A DNA stretch of 64,000 nucleotides, from positions 1 through 64,000 of the forward strand of contig CAUCLI010000008.1 in the NCBI GenBank assembly GCA_958443615.1, given 5' to 3'. The stretch is from an uncultured Collinsella sp. GTDB lineage: Bacteria > Actinomycetota > Coriobacteriia > Coriobacteriales > Coriobacteriaceae. Shown piece after piece: positions 11,805 to 21,430 of this stretch. Position 1 is the stretch's first letter. The number at the start of each line of letters is the position of its first letter. Position numbers and translations under genes: made by a program. The notes under the pieces are model-generated. The model saw nothing but the letters and a program-made list of their open reading frames with translations. It was not told the DNA's origin and made no database searches.

Positions 11805-11999
11805 TTATTTGACAACCAGTGCGACGACGAAGCCGATCAGGGCCAGAGCCTCGGCGAAGGCGGCAGCCATGATGAAGACGGTGAAGACGCGGTCCTGAAC
11901 CTCGGGCTGACGGGCCATGGCGCTCGCGACGCCGTATGCTGCCAGACCGATAGCGATGCTCGCGCCGATAACACCAAGACCGTAACCGATAACTCCCAC
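11805..11999 (-). CDS. atpE: ATP synthase F0 subunit c
   Basis: The rotor-ring subunit that carries the ion. It is only 64 residues, near the short end for this family, with a GTG start behind a strong AAGGAGG. It has two membrane helices joined by a polar loop with RQP (30-32). The essential carboxylate is Glu50 in helix 2 (AFAEALALIGF). The Gln and Ser/Thr ligands typical of sodium-binding rings are not evident, which suggests proton coupling (inference). Two hairpins precede it in the mRNA. Confidence 0.96.
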   Translation of the reverse strand: MGVIGYGLGVIGASIAIGLAAYGVASAMARQPEVQDRVFTVFIMAAAFAEALALIGFVVALVVK

Positions 12000-12016
12000 A
12001 ATTCCTCCTTGAGTTC

Positions 12017-12086
12017 ATGCGCCGCCTACCGGCGCATCTTGAACACGATACCTATATCAAATGCCCCGTATGGGATATGGGCATTT
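12017..12086 (-). promoter_or_regulatory. Two intercistronic hairpins between atpB and atpE
   Basis: One stem pairs AAATGCCC with GGGCATTT (12059-12066 and 12079-12086). The second pairs ATGCGCCG with CGGCGCAT (12017-12024 and 12030-12037). They fill the only sizeable gap in the operon and sit just before the atpE ribosome-binding site. They fit mRNA processing or stabilisation that raises subunit c output. Neither has a T-run. Confidence 0.6.
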
Positions 12087-12097
12087 GGTACCCAATA

Positions 12098-12898
12098 TTA
12101 GTGGCCCTCAGCCTCCGCGCCCTGAATGTACACGGCGGTGAGGACGGTGAAGACGTACGCCTGGATGACGCCGACGAAGATCTCGATCGCGTAGATCACG
12201 AACAGGATCGCGCCGAACACCAGGGACGGGATGGCCCCCAAGACGTTCGCGGCGGTGAGCTCGGCGATGAGCGGCTCGGCGAACAGGGAGACCATAAGGG
12301 CGAACGACCCGAGCACGATGTGGCCGGCGAACATGTTGCAGAACAGACGCACGGCGAGCGTGATGGGACGAAGCAGCGTGGAGATGAGCTCGATCACCCA
12401 GATGAGGATGTTGAGCGGGAACATGACCCCCTTGGGCGCGAGGCTCTTGATGTAGCCCCAGACGCCGTGGTTCTTCATGCCCACGCGGACGAAGTAGATG
12501 AACACCACGAGCGCCAGGGCGGCGGTGGTGGAGATGGTGCCCGTGCCGGGCTTCATGCCGGGGATGATGCCGATGATGTTGTTCACGACGATGAACATGA
12601 ACAACGTGCCGAGGAACGGCAGGTGGCGACGCCAGGACTCCTTACCCAGGATGCCCACGCCCACGTCGTTCTCGAGGTACTCGATCACGAACTCGACGGC
12701 GTTGGCGAAACGGCCGCGGGGAACCACGGCGACGCGCTTCGCGAACGCGAACATGATGATGAGCAGCACGATCGAAGAAACGATCAACCAGAACGTGTAC
12801 TGGGTGATGCCGTGCATCAAGTCGCCGACCACCGGTATCGAGCTGAAGCTCGACACAAGGTGGTTGATCTCGGCCGGCAGCTTATCGAATGCTTCCAA
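12098..12898 (-). CDS. atpB: ATP synthase F0 subunit a
   Basis: The membrane stator that forms the proton half-channels, 266 residues with about five or six membrane segments. The essential arginine is Arg184 in LRPITLAVRLFCNMFAGH. Asn and His in the same helix and the later EIFVGVIQAYVFTVL helix are typical. It starts 12 nt after the small AtpI-like gene and is the first structural subunit of the operon. Confidence 0.97.
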   Translation of the reverse strand: MEAFDKLPAEINHLVSSFSSIPVVGDLMHGITQYTFWLIVSSIVLLIIMFAFAKRVAVVPRGRFANAVEFVIEYLENDVGVGILGKESWRRHLPFLGTLFMFIVVNNIIGIIPGMKPGTGTISTTAALALVVFIYFVRVGMKNHGVWGYIKSLAPKGVMFPLNILIWVIELISTLLRPITLAVRLFCNMFAGHIVLGSFALMVSLFAEPLIAELTAANVLGAIPSLVFGAILFVIYAIEIFVGVIQAYVFTVLTAVYIQGAEAEGH

Positions 12899-12909
12899 CG
12901 CTAACCCTC

Positions 12910-13200
12910 CTAGAGTCTACGACTCATCGTCATGGCGGCGAGAACCGCCCACATGATCAGGAACCCTCCGAGGAACCCGATCGCAAACACCACCACATCC
13001 GCTGGCGCCACCGCCCACATGAGGGCGAACGACGCCATGAGGAAGACGAATGAGATCGCGATGGCCACCATGCCCTTGCCGACCGTCGGCCTCATGCGCC
13101 CCTTGCGGGCGAGCAAGACGACCGCCGACATCGGCAGGAAGCCCGCGATGCCGATTCCCACCCCCGCCACGAGGACGCTGATGTCGCTGGAACCGATCAT
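12910..13200 (-). CDS. Small membrane protein, AtpI-position gene of the atp operon
   Basis: Ninety-six residues with about three hydrophobic segments (8-28, 42-62, 68-90 roughly) and a basic turn RKGRMRPTVGKG between the first two. The start at 13200 has GGAAGG six bases upstream. The position, first gene before atpB, is where atpI, a proposed assembly or magnesium-transport helper, usually sits. Sequence similarity to AtpI was not verifiable by eye, so the name rests on position and topology. Confidence 0.65.
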   Translation of the reverse strand: MIGSSDISVLVAGVGIGIAGFLPMSAVVLLARKGRMRPTVGKGMVAIAISFVFLMASFALMWAVAPADVVVFAIGFLGGFLIMWAVLAAMTMSRRL

Positions 13201-13306
13201 CGATCGCCTTCCCACTGCAGAATCTTCGCTGTCACGATTATCCTCGCTCCGCGCCCAAAACACGGGACGGAATATGCTCGTAACCGCACGATTACCAGTG
13301 AGTGGC

Positions 13307-13334
13307 AGTATATCGCTCGGCGGTGCGCGTGCAA
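13307..13334 (-). promoter_or_regulatory. Sigma70-type promoter of the atp operon
   Basis: On the minus strand a -35 TTGCAC (13329-13334) and a -10 TATACT (13307-13312) are separated by 16 bp. They lie about 100 nt before the first gene of the operon. Confidence 0.75.
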
Positions 13335-13358
13335 GGAGAATTTGACAACTGGACTAAG

Positions 13359-13380
13359 TTTATGAACATATGTTCATAAA
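13359..13380. promoter_or_regulatory. Perfect 22-bp palindrome containing GAACATATGTTC
   Basis: The sequence TTTATGAACAT followed by its exact complement forms a 22-bp palindrome 25 bp upstream of the atp -35. Its core GAAC-N4-GTTC matches the Gram-positive LexA (Cheo) box pattern. It may be an operator for an SOS or other dimeric repressor. Which promoter it controls is unclear. Confidence 0.55.
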
Positions 13381-13382
13381 GT

Positions 13383-13424
13383 GACATTCGTACGGGTTTT
13401 TTACCACATAGCCGCACGAATGTC
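13383..13424. other. 13-bp stem hairpin with one mismatch between upp and the atp promoter
   Basis: Arms GACATTCGTACGG (13383-13395) and CCGCACGAATGTC (13412-13424) pair with one mismatch across a 16-nt loop. On the plus strand a T-rich stretch (TCTTTTCTTTT) follows, as in a terminator, yet no plus-strand gene lies upstream. On the minus strand it could end or stabilise the upp mRNA. The remaining DNA to 13541 shows no gene. Confidence 0.5.
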
Positions 13425-13541
13425 TCTTTTCTTTTGCGAATTAACGGCAATATAGATGTCACCAAAACGGCGGTGAGCGCCGCTTCGCGCCATCGAAAGA
13501 CACGACGTAGGCCTCAGGGCACGCCGATCAAAGGTGAAACG

Positions 13542-14189
13542 CTATAGGGTGCCAAAAATACGGTCGCCGGCATCGCCCAGTCCGGGGACGATATATGCAG
13601 CGCTGTTCAATTTCTCATCGATCGAGCACGTGTACAGGCGAACGTCGGGATCGTGTCCGAGAACGGTGGCTATTCCCTCGGGAGCGGCAACCAAGACGAG
13701 CAGGCGAATGTCTTTCACGCCCTGGGCGCGCAGGTAATCGATGGCGGCGGTAGCCGAGCCGCCGGTTGCGAGCATGGGGTCGACCACGAGGCAGATGCGC
13801 TGGTCGGCATCGGAGGGAAGCTTGGCATAGTACTCGTGCGGCTCGTGGGTGACCTCATCGCGATACATGCCCACATGGCCGACGCGGGCCGCGGGGATGA
13901 GCTCCAGCAGGCCGTCGACCATTCCCAGGCCCGCGCGCAGGATGGGGACGATGGCGACCTTGCGGCCCGCGATACGCTTGCCGGTCGTCTCGCAGATGGG
14001 GGTGGTCACGGGCGCGTCCTCGAGCGGGAAGTCGCGCGTCGCCTCATAGCCCTCGAACAGGGCGAGCTCCTTGACAAGCTCGCGGAACTGCTTGGACCCG
14101 GTCCTCTCATCGCGCATGATGGTGAGCTTGTGCTGCACCAGGGGATGGTCGACGAGCGTGACGCGGCTGCGGTCGAATTCTACGGACAT
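13542..14189 (-). CDS. upp: Uracil phosphoribosyltransferase
   Basis: Makes UMP from uracil and PRPP in pyrimidine salvage. The start at 14189 follows AAGGAG and gives 215 residues, the usual length. PRPP-binding [15 protein letters not shown] and the C-terminal uracil-binding [16 protein letters not shown] are clear. The [11 protein letters not shown] segment is also conserved. It follows rpiB in the same direction with a 117-nt gap. Confidence 0.97.
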   Translation of the reverse strand: MSVEFDRSRVTLVDHPLVQHKLTIMRDERTGSKQFRELVKELALFEGYEATRDFPLEDAPVTTPICETTGKRIAGRKVAIVPILRAGLGMVDGLLELIPAARVGHVGMYRDEVTHEPHEYYAKLPSDADQRICLVVDPMLATGGSATAAIDYLRAQGVKDIRLLVLVAAPEGIATVLGHDPDVRLYTCSIDEKLNSAAYIVPGLGDAGDRIFGTL

Positions 14190-14306
14190 CGGTGTTCTCC
14201 TTCGTGAGGCGATGGAACTTGCGCCCAGCGCCGTCGGCACACGGGCGAAAGCGGGGCGCATCGGGCGCCATGACGATCGTTCATCCAAAATGGGACGCGT
14301 CGCGAC

Positions 14307-14744
14307 CTAATCCAGGCTCATGACCTTGGCGACGCGGGCCTCGTGACGGCCTCCCTCGAACTCGGTGGCGAGGAAGGTCTTGACGATCTCCTTGTTCACC
14401 TCGGGGTCGACGAAGCGACCGGAGAGACAGACCACGTTGCCGTTGTTGTGCTGGCGGAACAGCTCCGCGAACGGCACGGAGGTGATGGACGAGGCGCGGA
14501 CGCCGGCGACCTTGTCGGCGGCGAGGGCCATGCCGATACCCGTTCCGCACACGAGGATGCCGCGGTCGGCGGAACCGTCGGAAACGGCACGGGCGACTTT
14601 GACGGCGAAGTCGGGATAATCGACCGAGGCGTCCGAATCGGGACCCATGTCCTCGACCTCATAGCCGAGCTCATCGGCCACATAGGCCGCGAGGGCCTGC
14701 TTCTGCTCGAATCCGCCATGATCGGAGGCGATTGCGATACGCAT
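14307..14744 (-). CDS. rpiB: Ribose-5-phosphate isomerase B
   Basis: Interconverts ribulose 5-phosphate and ribose 5-phosphate in the pentose phosphate pathway. It has 145 residues. SDHGG (Asp8-His9), the catalytic Cys66 in CGTGIGMALAADKV and His99 are present, as in RpiB. With upp downstream and prs elsewhere in the window, it supports PRPP and nucleotide supply. Confidence 0.95.
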   Translation of the reverse strand: MRIAIASDHGGFEQKQALAAYVADELGYEVEDMGPDSDASVDYPDFAVKVARAVSDGSADRGILVCGTGIGMALAADKVAGVRASSITSVPFAELFRQHNNGNVVCLSGRFVDPEVNKEIVKTFLATEFEGGRHEARVAKVMSLD

Positions 14745-14863
14745 CGAACACGTCCTTTCCTATAGACGAGGGATGTTTGTCAGACAGCTCCACTCTAACA
14801 GGTTCAAAAGCTCGTCAGGGCGTGAGCGCGCAAGCGCATCGAGCCAGCACAGCGAGCCCCGCG

Positions 14864-16402
14864 CTATCTCGACCGCGCACGGTCGACGGCATCGTGCCAG
14901 CCGGCGAGGCAGCGCGCGACATATTCCTGGCTTGCGCTGGGCTCGAATCGCTTGCCGCTGACGCGGTTCTGCATGAGTTCGTCGAGGTCCTCCCAATACC
15001 CGACCGCGAGGCCGGCGAGATAGGCGGCGCCCAGGGCGGTGGTCTCGGTGTTCTCGGTCTGCACCACCGGAATGCCGAGCAAATCGGACTGGAACTGCAT
15101 GATGAAGTCGTTGCGCGACGCCCCTCCATCGACCGAGAGGCTCTCGAGCTTCACCCCGGCATCGAGTTCCATGGCATGCAGGACATCGAAGCTCTGATAC
15201 GCCATCGACTCGCATGCGGCGCGCACGATGGTCGCACGGTCGCTCGCCCCGGTGAGACCGCAGATGAGACCGCGCGCCTCGGGGTCCCACCACGGGGCGC
15301 CCAAACCGCTGAAGGCCGGCACGAGATAGCAACCGCCGTTGTCGGACAGGCTGTTGCAAAGGTCGGCGGCGTCCTTCGCGGATGAGAGCAGGCCGAGCTT
15401 GTCGCGCAGCCACTGTATGGTCGCCCCGGCATGGAAGATCGAGCCCTCGAGCGCATAGGATATCTTTCCGCCGTGGGCGATGCCGATGGTGGACACGAGG
15501 CCGCGCTCCGACGTGACGCAGGCGTCCCCCGTGTTCATGAGCATGAAGCAACCCGTGCCGTAGGTGTTCTTGGTACACCCGGGGGTGAAGCAGCAGTGCC
15601 CGAACAGCGATGCCTGCTGATCGCCCGCGACGCCGGTGATGCAGGGCCCGTACGTCATGATCTCGTTCGAGACGCTGCCGTAGTCATCTGAGCTCCATTT
15701 GACCTCGGGCAGCATCGAACGCGGGACGTCGAGCAAGCCGAGCAGCTCATCGTCCCATTCGAGCGTATGGATGTTGAACAGCATGGTGCGGCTCGCGTTC
15801 GTGTAATCGGTCGCGTGCACGAGCCCGCCCGTGAGGTTGTAGATGAGCCACGTGTCGATGGTTCCGAACATGAGCTCGCCGGCATCGGCGGCGGCGCGCG
15901 CACCGTCCACGTTGTCGAGGATCCACTTGATCTTGGTGCCCGAGAAATACGGATCGGGCATGAGACCGGTCTTCGAGCGGATGGCGTCGCCCTTGCCCTC
16001 CGCGATGAGCGCATCGGTGATCCCGGACGTGCGGCGGCACTGCCATACGATCGCGTTGTGGACGGGCATGCCGGAGTCGCGATCCCACACCACGGTGGTC
16101 TCGCGTTGGTTGGTGATGCCGATGGCAGCGATGCGGTCGGAATGGATTCCGCTCTTGAACTGAACCTCCATCATGACCGCGATCTGGGAGGCGAGAATCT
16201 CCATCGGGTCCTGCTCGACCCATCCGGGGCGAGGATAGAAGGTCTTGATGCGGCGCGATGCCTGGGCGACGATGCAGTCGTACTCATCGACGATGACGGC
16301 GCGAACGGATGTGGTGCCCGAATCGAGCGCCATGATGTACCTACCGCCCATTGGGACGTACGAGGAATCGACCTTGCTGAGATCTTTGAGGGTAACCGTC
16401 AT
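14864..16402 (-). CDS. glpK: Glycerol kinase (FGGY family)
   Basis: Phosphorylates glycerol with ATP to sn-glycerol 3-phosphate. I chose the ATG at 16402, with AGGAAGG eight bases upstream, giving 512 residues. It has DSGTTSVRAVIVD at 27-39, the RPGWVEQDPMEI glycerol-contact segment, TNQRET and the C-terminal GGASRND adenosine motif. The N-terminus has about 20 extra residues before the nucleotide fold. No glycerol facilitator or dehydrogenase gene is adjacent, so it appears to be expressed alone. Confidence 0.94.
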   Translation of the reverse strand: MTVTLKDLSKVDSSYVPMGGRYIMALDSGTTSVRAVIVDEYDCIVAQASRRIKTFYPRPGWVEQDPMEILASQIAVMMEVQFKSGIHSDRIAAIGITNQRETTVVWDRDSGMPVHNAIVWQCRRTSGITDALIAEGKGDAIRSKTGLMPDPYFSGTKIKWILDNVDGARAAADAGELMFGTIDTWLIYNLTGGLVHATDYTNASRTMLFNIHTLEWDDELLGLLDVPRSMLPEVKWSSDDYGSVSNEIMTYGPCITGVAGDQQASLFGHCCFTPGCTKNTYGTGCFMLMNTGDACVTSERGLVSTIGIAHGGKISYALEGSIFHAGATIQWLRDKLGLLSSAKDAADLCNSLSDNGGCYLVPAFSGLGAPWWDPEARGLICGLTGASDRATIVRAACESMAYQSFDVLHAMELDAGVKLESLSVDGGASRNDFIMQFQSDLLGIPVVQTENTETTALGAAYLAGLAVGYWEDLDELMQNRVSGKRFEPSASQEYVARCLAGWHDAVDRARSR

Positions 16403-16643
16403 CGAAGGGGCCTTCCTGAACAAATCCCCCCGCATGAACGGCGGGAGGCGCAAACGGCTGCCCTCAAATTGTGTCACGCGCCATCCGCTCTGAGGTGGGA
16501 TGAAGATACCTGCCCGATAGACGGGGTAACTGGTCGGTTAATGAACGATTTTCTCAGGTAAAAGGCACCTGCGATCCCGACCGCCACAAATTGGACACCT
16601 GTAACCGAACTTGAGATCACGCCCATCGGAAGGTCGGGGCATC

Positions 16644-17303
16644 CTACCCTTCCCGAACCGAGGTCAAGGCGGCGCGGATATCTTCTTCCGCCAACGCGCC
16701 CTGACGCAAGACGACCGGCATCCCCTCGCGAAACGCCACGATGGTCGACGCATCTCGGCACGGCGTCTCCCCGGCGTCGATGGCGACATCGACGCCCTCG
16801 AGGATGCGCCCCTCCACGGCATCGAACGACGCCGGCGCCGGTTGCCCGTGGGTATTCGCCGAAGTCACCGCCAACGGGGACGAGCACCGCGCGACGAGGT
16901 CCCCGATCACGGGCGAGGCGGACGCCCTCAGCGCCACCGTGCCGTCTGCGGCGCGCATGAACTCCGGGACATTGTCCGCCGCCGGAACGACCAGCGTGAG
17001 GGCGCCGGGCCACAACTTCTCCGCCAGCGTGCGCATCTGACGGGGCACGTTCTTGCCATAGCGTTCGAGTGCGGCCGGGCCATCGACCAACCACGGCACC
17101 GTCTGAGTGAGTTCGCGCCGTTTGAGGGTGAAAATGCGCCCATAGCCCGTCTCGGGACCCGGGATGCCCCGGCTTGCCGCGAATGCGGATACCGCGACCC
17201 CAACGCCGTAAACCGTCTCAGTCGGCACGAGCGCGAGGCCTCCCGCAGCGAGACACTCCGCGGCAGGACCGAGGTCCTCCCGAGCGCTGATGATATCCGT
17301 CAC
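16644..17303 (-). CDS. tsaC: L-threonylcarbamoyladenylate synthase (Sua5/YrdC/YwlC family)
   Basis: Makes threonylcarbamoyl-AMP, used for the t6A base next to the anticodon of ANN-decoding tRNAs. The 219 residues cover the YrdC domain only, without the Sua5 C-terminal domain. Motifs include LVPTETVYGVGV near the start, KLWPGALTLVV and AVTSANTHGQPAP. The start is GTG, preceded by GAAGGGG. It sits 15 nt after the aminotransferase in the prfA-prmC cluster, a common arrangement for translation-quality genes. Confidence 0.92.
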   Translation of the reverse strand: MTDIISAREDLGPAAECLAAGGLALVPTETVYGVGVAVSAFAASRGIPGPETGYGRIFTLKRRELTQTVPWLVDGPAALERYGKNVPRQMRTLAEKLWPGALTLVVPAADNVPEFMRAADGTVALRASASPVIGDLVARCSSPLAVTSANTHGQPAPASFDAVEGRILEGVDVAIDAGETPCRDASTIVAFREGMPVVLRQGALAEEDIRAALTSVREG

Positions 17304-17318
17304 GATGCGCCCCTTCCC

Positions 17319-18548
17319 CTACTCTGCGAACACGTACGCGCTCAGGCGCTCGAGCGCCTCGCGCAGGCGAGCCGTCGGCAGCGCCAGATTGATTCGGATC
17401 GTCGACTCGCCGCCGAACGGCCGCCCATCTTGCCACAGCACGCCGACCTCGACGCCAGAGCGCAACAGCTCGTCGATGCCCATGCCGCGAGCGGCGCACC
17501 AGCCCCCGCAATCCAAGAACAGCATGTACGTCCCCTGCGGTCGCGCGAAATCGATACCCGATATCCCCTCGAAGAACTCCGAGGCGACCTGCGCATTGCG
17601 TCCGAGCACCTCGCGCAGCTCATCGACCCAAGCAGAACCCTCCTCGCTGTAGGCCCCCAAAAGCGCATGCATGGAGAGCACGTTTTGCATGTCGTAGTGC
17701 GACAGGCTCGCCTGTTTGGCCAAGCGATCCCGAAGCCACGGATTGTAGACGATGCGGTAACTCCCGATAAGGCCAGCGAGGTTGAACGTCTTGCTCGGGG
17801 CGTACAGCGCGACGGTCCGCATCCGCGCGTCGTCGCTCACGCTCTGCGTGGGGATGTGGACGTTGTCCCCCAAGACGATATCCGACCAGATCTCATCCGA
17901 GATAACGTAGACGTCGTACTTCCGGAACAGCTCCATCGCCCGCTCGAGCTCCCAGCGCTCCCACACGCGCCCCGTCGGGTTGTGAGGCGAGCACAAGATG
18001 GCCGCGTGGATCTCCCTCGTTGCGAGCCTGCGCTCCATGTCCTCGTAGTCCATGCGCCACACGCCCTCGGCGTCGCGCTGCAGCCAACTTGCCACCAGGT
18101 CATACCCCGCATTTTTAAGCGTGTTGGTGAATCCGGTGTAGGTCGGGGCATGGACGAGCACCTTGTCCCCACGTGAGCACAACACGGCGAGGGCGTTGGC
18201 GACACCGCCGAGAACCCCGTTCTCATAGCCGATATGCTCGGACCCCAGCCCTACGACCCCGTTTCGACGCTCATGCCACCAGGCGATGCGATCGTAATAC
18301 TCCCGCGGATACTCGTAATACCCGAAGCATGGGTGCTCAAGCCGCTCTCGCATGGCGCGCAACACCGAAGGTGCGGTGGCAAAACCCATGTCGGCAATCC
18401 ACATGGGAATGGCATCGAACCCATCTCGCACAGCGGTGTCGACGGGCCCCAATGAACCGCCCGCGATCGCCGCTGCCGCGTCCGCCGCAATCGAATCGCA
18501 TCCCGCACGGTCGATGACATCGGTGAAATTGAACATTGTCGGCTCCAT
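17319..18548 (-). CDS. MalY/PatB-type PLP aminotransferase (possible cystathionine beta-lyase)
   Basis: A fold-type I PLP enzyme of 409 residues. MalY/PatB members cleave C-S bonds such as cystathionine. Typical segments are PMWIADMGF near the start, FGYYEYP, the CSPHNPTGRVW motif, SDEIWSDIVL and the PLP lysine in APSKTFNLAGL. It lies 3 nt after prmC and 15 nt before tsaC, so it is embedded in the translation operon, with no obvious functional link. An ATG twelve bases downstream (MFNFTD) is an alternative start. Confidence 0.85.
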   Translation of the reverse strand: MEPTMFNFTDVIDRAGCDSIAADAAAAIAGGSLGPVDTAVRDGFDAIPMWIADMGFATAPSVLRAMRERLEHPCFGYYEYPREYYDRIAWWHERRNGVVGLGSEHIGYENGVLGGVANALAVLCSRGDKVLVHAPTYTGFTNTLKNAGYDLVASWLQRDAEGVWRMDYEDMERRLATREIHAAILCSPHNPTGRVWERWELERAMELFRKYDVYVISDEIWSDIVLGDNVHIPTQSVSDDARMRTVALYAPSKTFNLAGLIGSYRIVYNPWLRDRLAKQASLSHYDMQNVLSMHALLGAYSEEGSAWVDELREVLGRNAQVASEFFEGISGIDFARPQGTYMLFLDCGGWCAARGMGIDELLRSGVEVGVLWQDGRPFGGESTIRINLALPTARLREALERLSAYVFAE

Positions 18549-18551
18549 CGA

Positions 18552-19721
18552 CTATCCCACCAACGCGAGGACGATACGGGGGCGACCGGTGAAATCCTCG
18601 ACGACGCGGACATCGCGCATGCCGGCAGAGCGACACAGCTCGGCGGCGGCATCCAAATGGCCCTCGTAAAGCTCGCACGCGAGCAACCCGCCCGGACGCA
18701 GCATGTGCGGAGCGGCCTTGACGAGCCTGCGGAAGATGTCGAGGCCATCCACGCCGCCATCGAGCGCCAGTGGCGGCTCGAAGTCGGCGACCTCGTGCGG
18801 CAACGACCCCATGACGGCGGAGGGAATATAGGGAGGATTGGAAACCAGCACGTCAAACGTTCCCCACTCGGTCTCGCGGTTGAGCGGCGACACGAGATTT
18901 CCCAGGCGCACATCGACGTCGGCGGGCGAAATGCCCAGCGCATCGCGATTGCGGATGCTCAGGTCGACTGCGCGGGGCTCGATGTCGATTGCGACGCACT
19001 GGGCACGCCCCAAGCGCTCAGACGCAATGGAAAGCGAGATGCAACCCGTACCGCACCCAACCTCGAGAACGCGTGCACAGCGAGCCTGATCCGGCTCCCC
19101 ATCCTGAGCAGGGGCGCCCTCGGAGAACTCGTTCTCTTCGACAGACGCGGCACCCGATACTCCCGCGCCCCCTTCGGCGTCATCGGCAGCCTCAATGGTT
19201 CCCTCGCCGTCCTCAAGCGTGTCGAAGTCATCGTCACGCAGTTCGCGCTCGACGACGGGCACCCCATCCTTTTCCTTTGCCGCAGCGATCTCGGCCTGCA
19301 GGGCGGCCTCGACCTCGGCGTTCCAAGGCAGCTCCACACGCCCGCGCTCGACTGCGGGCGCAGCTCCGATGACCTCTCGATCGAGATAGGCCAAGACCTC
19401 TTCGACCAACAGTTCGGTCTCGGGCCGCGGGATGAGCACGCCGGGCTCGCACATCACATCGATCGTGCGGAAACTCGTCTCGCCGATGATGTACTGCAGC
19501 GGCTCGCCCTTCGCGCGGCGCACGACGGCCGTGTGCATCGCGGCAAGTTCCTCGCTCGACATCGGCTTGTCGAAGTTCACGTATATCTCGGTGCGCGAGA
19601 GCCCGGTCACACCCGACAGCAGCCATTCGGCGGACAGGCGCGGCCGCTCATCGCCCCGGTCCTTCAAGTAATCGCGCGTCCAGTCCAGGCAGCGCCTGAT
19701 GGTCCACGTCTCGTTCGCCAT
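18552..19721 (-). CDS. prmC: Peptide chain release factor N5-glutamine methyltransferase with a large acidic insertion
   Basis: Methylates the Gln of the GGQ motif in release factors. It has 389 residues against roughly 280-290 for the family. The N-terminal helical domain (1-114) with LIPRPETELLVEEVL is followed by about 100 extra residues (115-213), rich in Glu, Asp and Ala. Then come the SAM motif VLEVGCGTGCI (218-228) and the catalytic NPPY (295-298). The insertion sits exactly at the domain boundary, so both domains look intact. It follows prfA but is separated from it by a strong terminator. Confidence 0.95.
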   Translation of the reverse strand: MANETWTIRRCLDWTRDYLKDRGDERPRLSAEWLLSGVTGLSRTEIYVNFDKPMSSEELAAMHTAVVRRAKGEPLQYIIGETSFRTIDVMCEPGVLIPRPETELLVEEVLAYLDREVIGAAPAVERGRVELPWNAEVEAALQAEIAAAKEKDGVPVVERELRDDDFDTLEDGEGTIEAADDAEGGAGVSGAASVEENEFSEGAPAQDGEPDQARCARVLEVGCGTGCISLSIASERLGRAQCVAIDIEPRAVDLSIRNRDALGISPADVDVRLGNLVSPLNRETEWGTFDVLVSNPPYIPSAVMGSLPHEVADFEPPLALDGGVDGLDIFRRLVKAAPHMLRPGGLLACELYEGHLDAAAELCRSAGMRDVRVVEDFTGRPRIVLALVG

Positions 19722-19849
19722 GGTGGCCTCCGTCCCTCGTATTGCATAGCCGCGATTCTACGGCACGGCACGTGCACCGCCCGCCAGAACGCTGAATTAC
19801 AGTATTTCCCGTCCAAATTCGGCACGTCTGTCCAAAACCTGTCCACCTG

Positions 19850-19884
19850 AAAAACGGGCCGCCGTCCCGAAGGACGACGGCCCG
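19850..19884 (-). terminator. Terminator between prfA and prmC
   Basis: On the minus strand a 13-bp GC-rich stem with a TTCG tetraloop (arms 19855-19867 and 19872-19884) is followed by TTTTT. It lies 77 nt after the prfA stop, so prmC and the genes beyond it need read-through or their own promoter. Confidence 0.88.
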
Positions 19885-19960
19885 GACAGGCGCGCTTGTA
19901 GTCGAAACTCCTCGATCTGCGCCATCCGCGCAATCCGAGACCCGACGGCTGAGAACCCGC

Positions 19961-21028
<1,068 letters not shown>

Positions 21029-21107
21029 GATTGCTCCTTATGCGTTGGATTTGGCGAAATGCGTAAAGGGACCCGTCGCGATGCGGCGGGCGATGCGTCA
21101 AACGTAG

Positions 21108-21156
21108 CTAGAGCTTGTCGAGCGCGATGTGCATGCTTCCTCCTTGTTGTTGGAGG
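21108..21156 (-). promoter_or_regulatory. Eight-codon leader ORF with a hairpin over its Shine-Dalgarno, upstream of prfA
   Basis: On the minus strand AAGGAGG precedes ATG at 21134, which opens the peptide MHIALDKL and stops at 21108. The GGAGG (21139-21143) can pair with CCTCC (21152-21156) across an 8-nt loop, which would hide the ribosome site. A real start site with so short a frame suggests a regulatory leader. It could also be the remnant of a gene such as rpmE, which often precedes prfA. Confidence 0.5.
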
Positions 21157-21210
21157 TTAATGATACCCAACCTGCGAAAGCGCGTGCAACGCCGCGGTAA
21201 AACGGACATG

Positions 21211-21245
21211 AAAAGCGCCCGTCTCACCTGGAGGCGGGCGCTTTT
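21211..21245. terminator. Bidirectional terminator before prfA
   Basis: AAAAGCGCCCG and its exact complement CGGGCGCTTTT (21211-21221 and 21235-21245) form a stem with A and T runs on both sides. On the minus strand it ends the aldose epimerase transcript. Confidence 0.88.
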
Positions 21246-21430
21246 CGACGCAATGTGGCAGGACGGGCGCGAGATACGGACGACTTGTCCAACGGGCCAT
21301 CCCGCCGCGCGCAGGCGGCGGGATGGCCTCGCGGGAAGGCCGTCTCACGGTGCGTGGCAGGGCGAGCCCCTTCATGCGGCGGCGGGCGCGCGGGGCGCCC
21401 GATGCGTCGCCGCGATACCCCAAGCAGCCC

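Noticed and set aside
16474..16626. A possible 50-residue membrane peptide between tsaC and glpK (MGVISSSVTGVQF...)
   Set aside because: It has a hydrophobic stretch but no ribosome site and atypical codons; not enough to call a gene.
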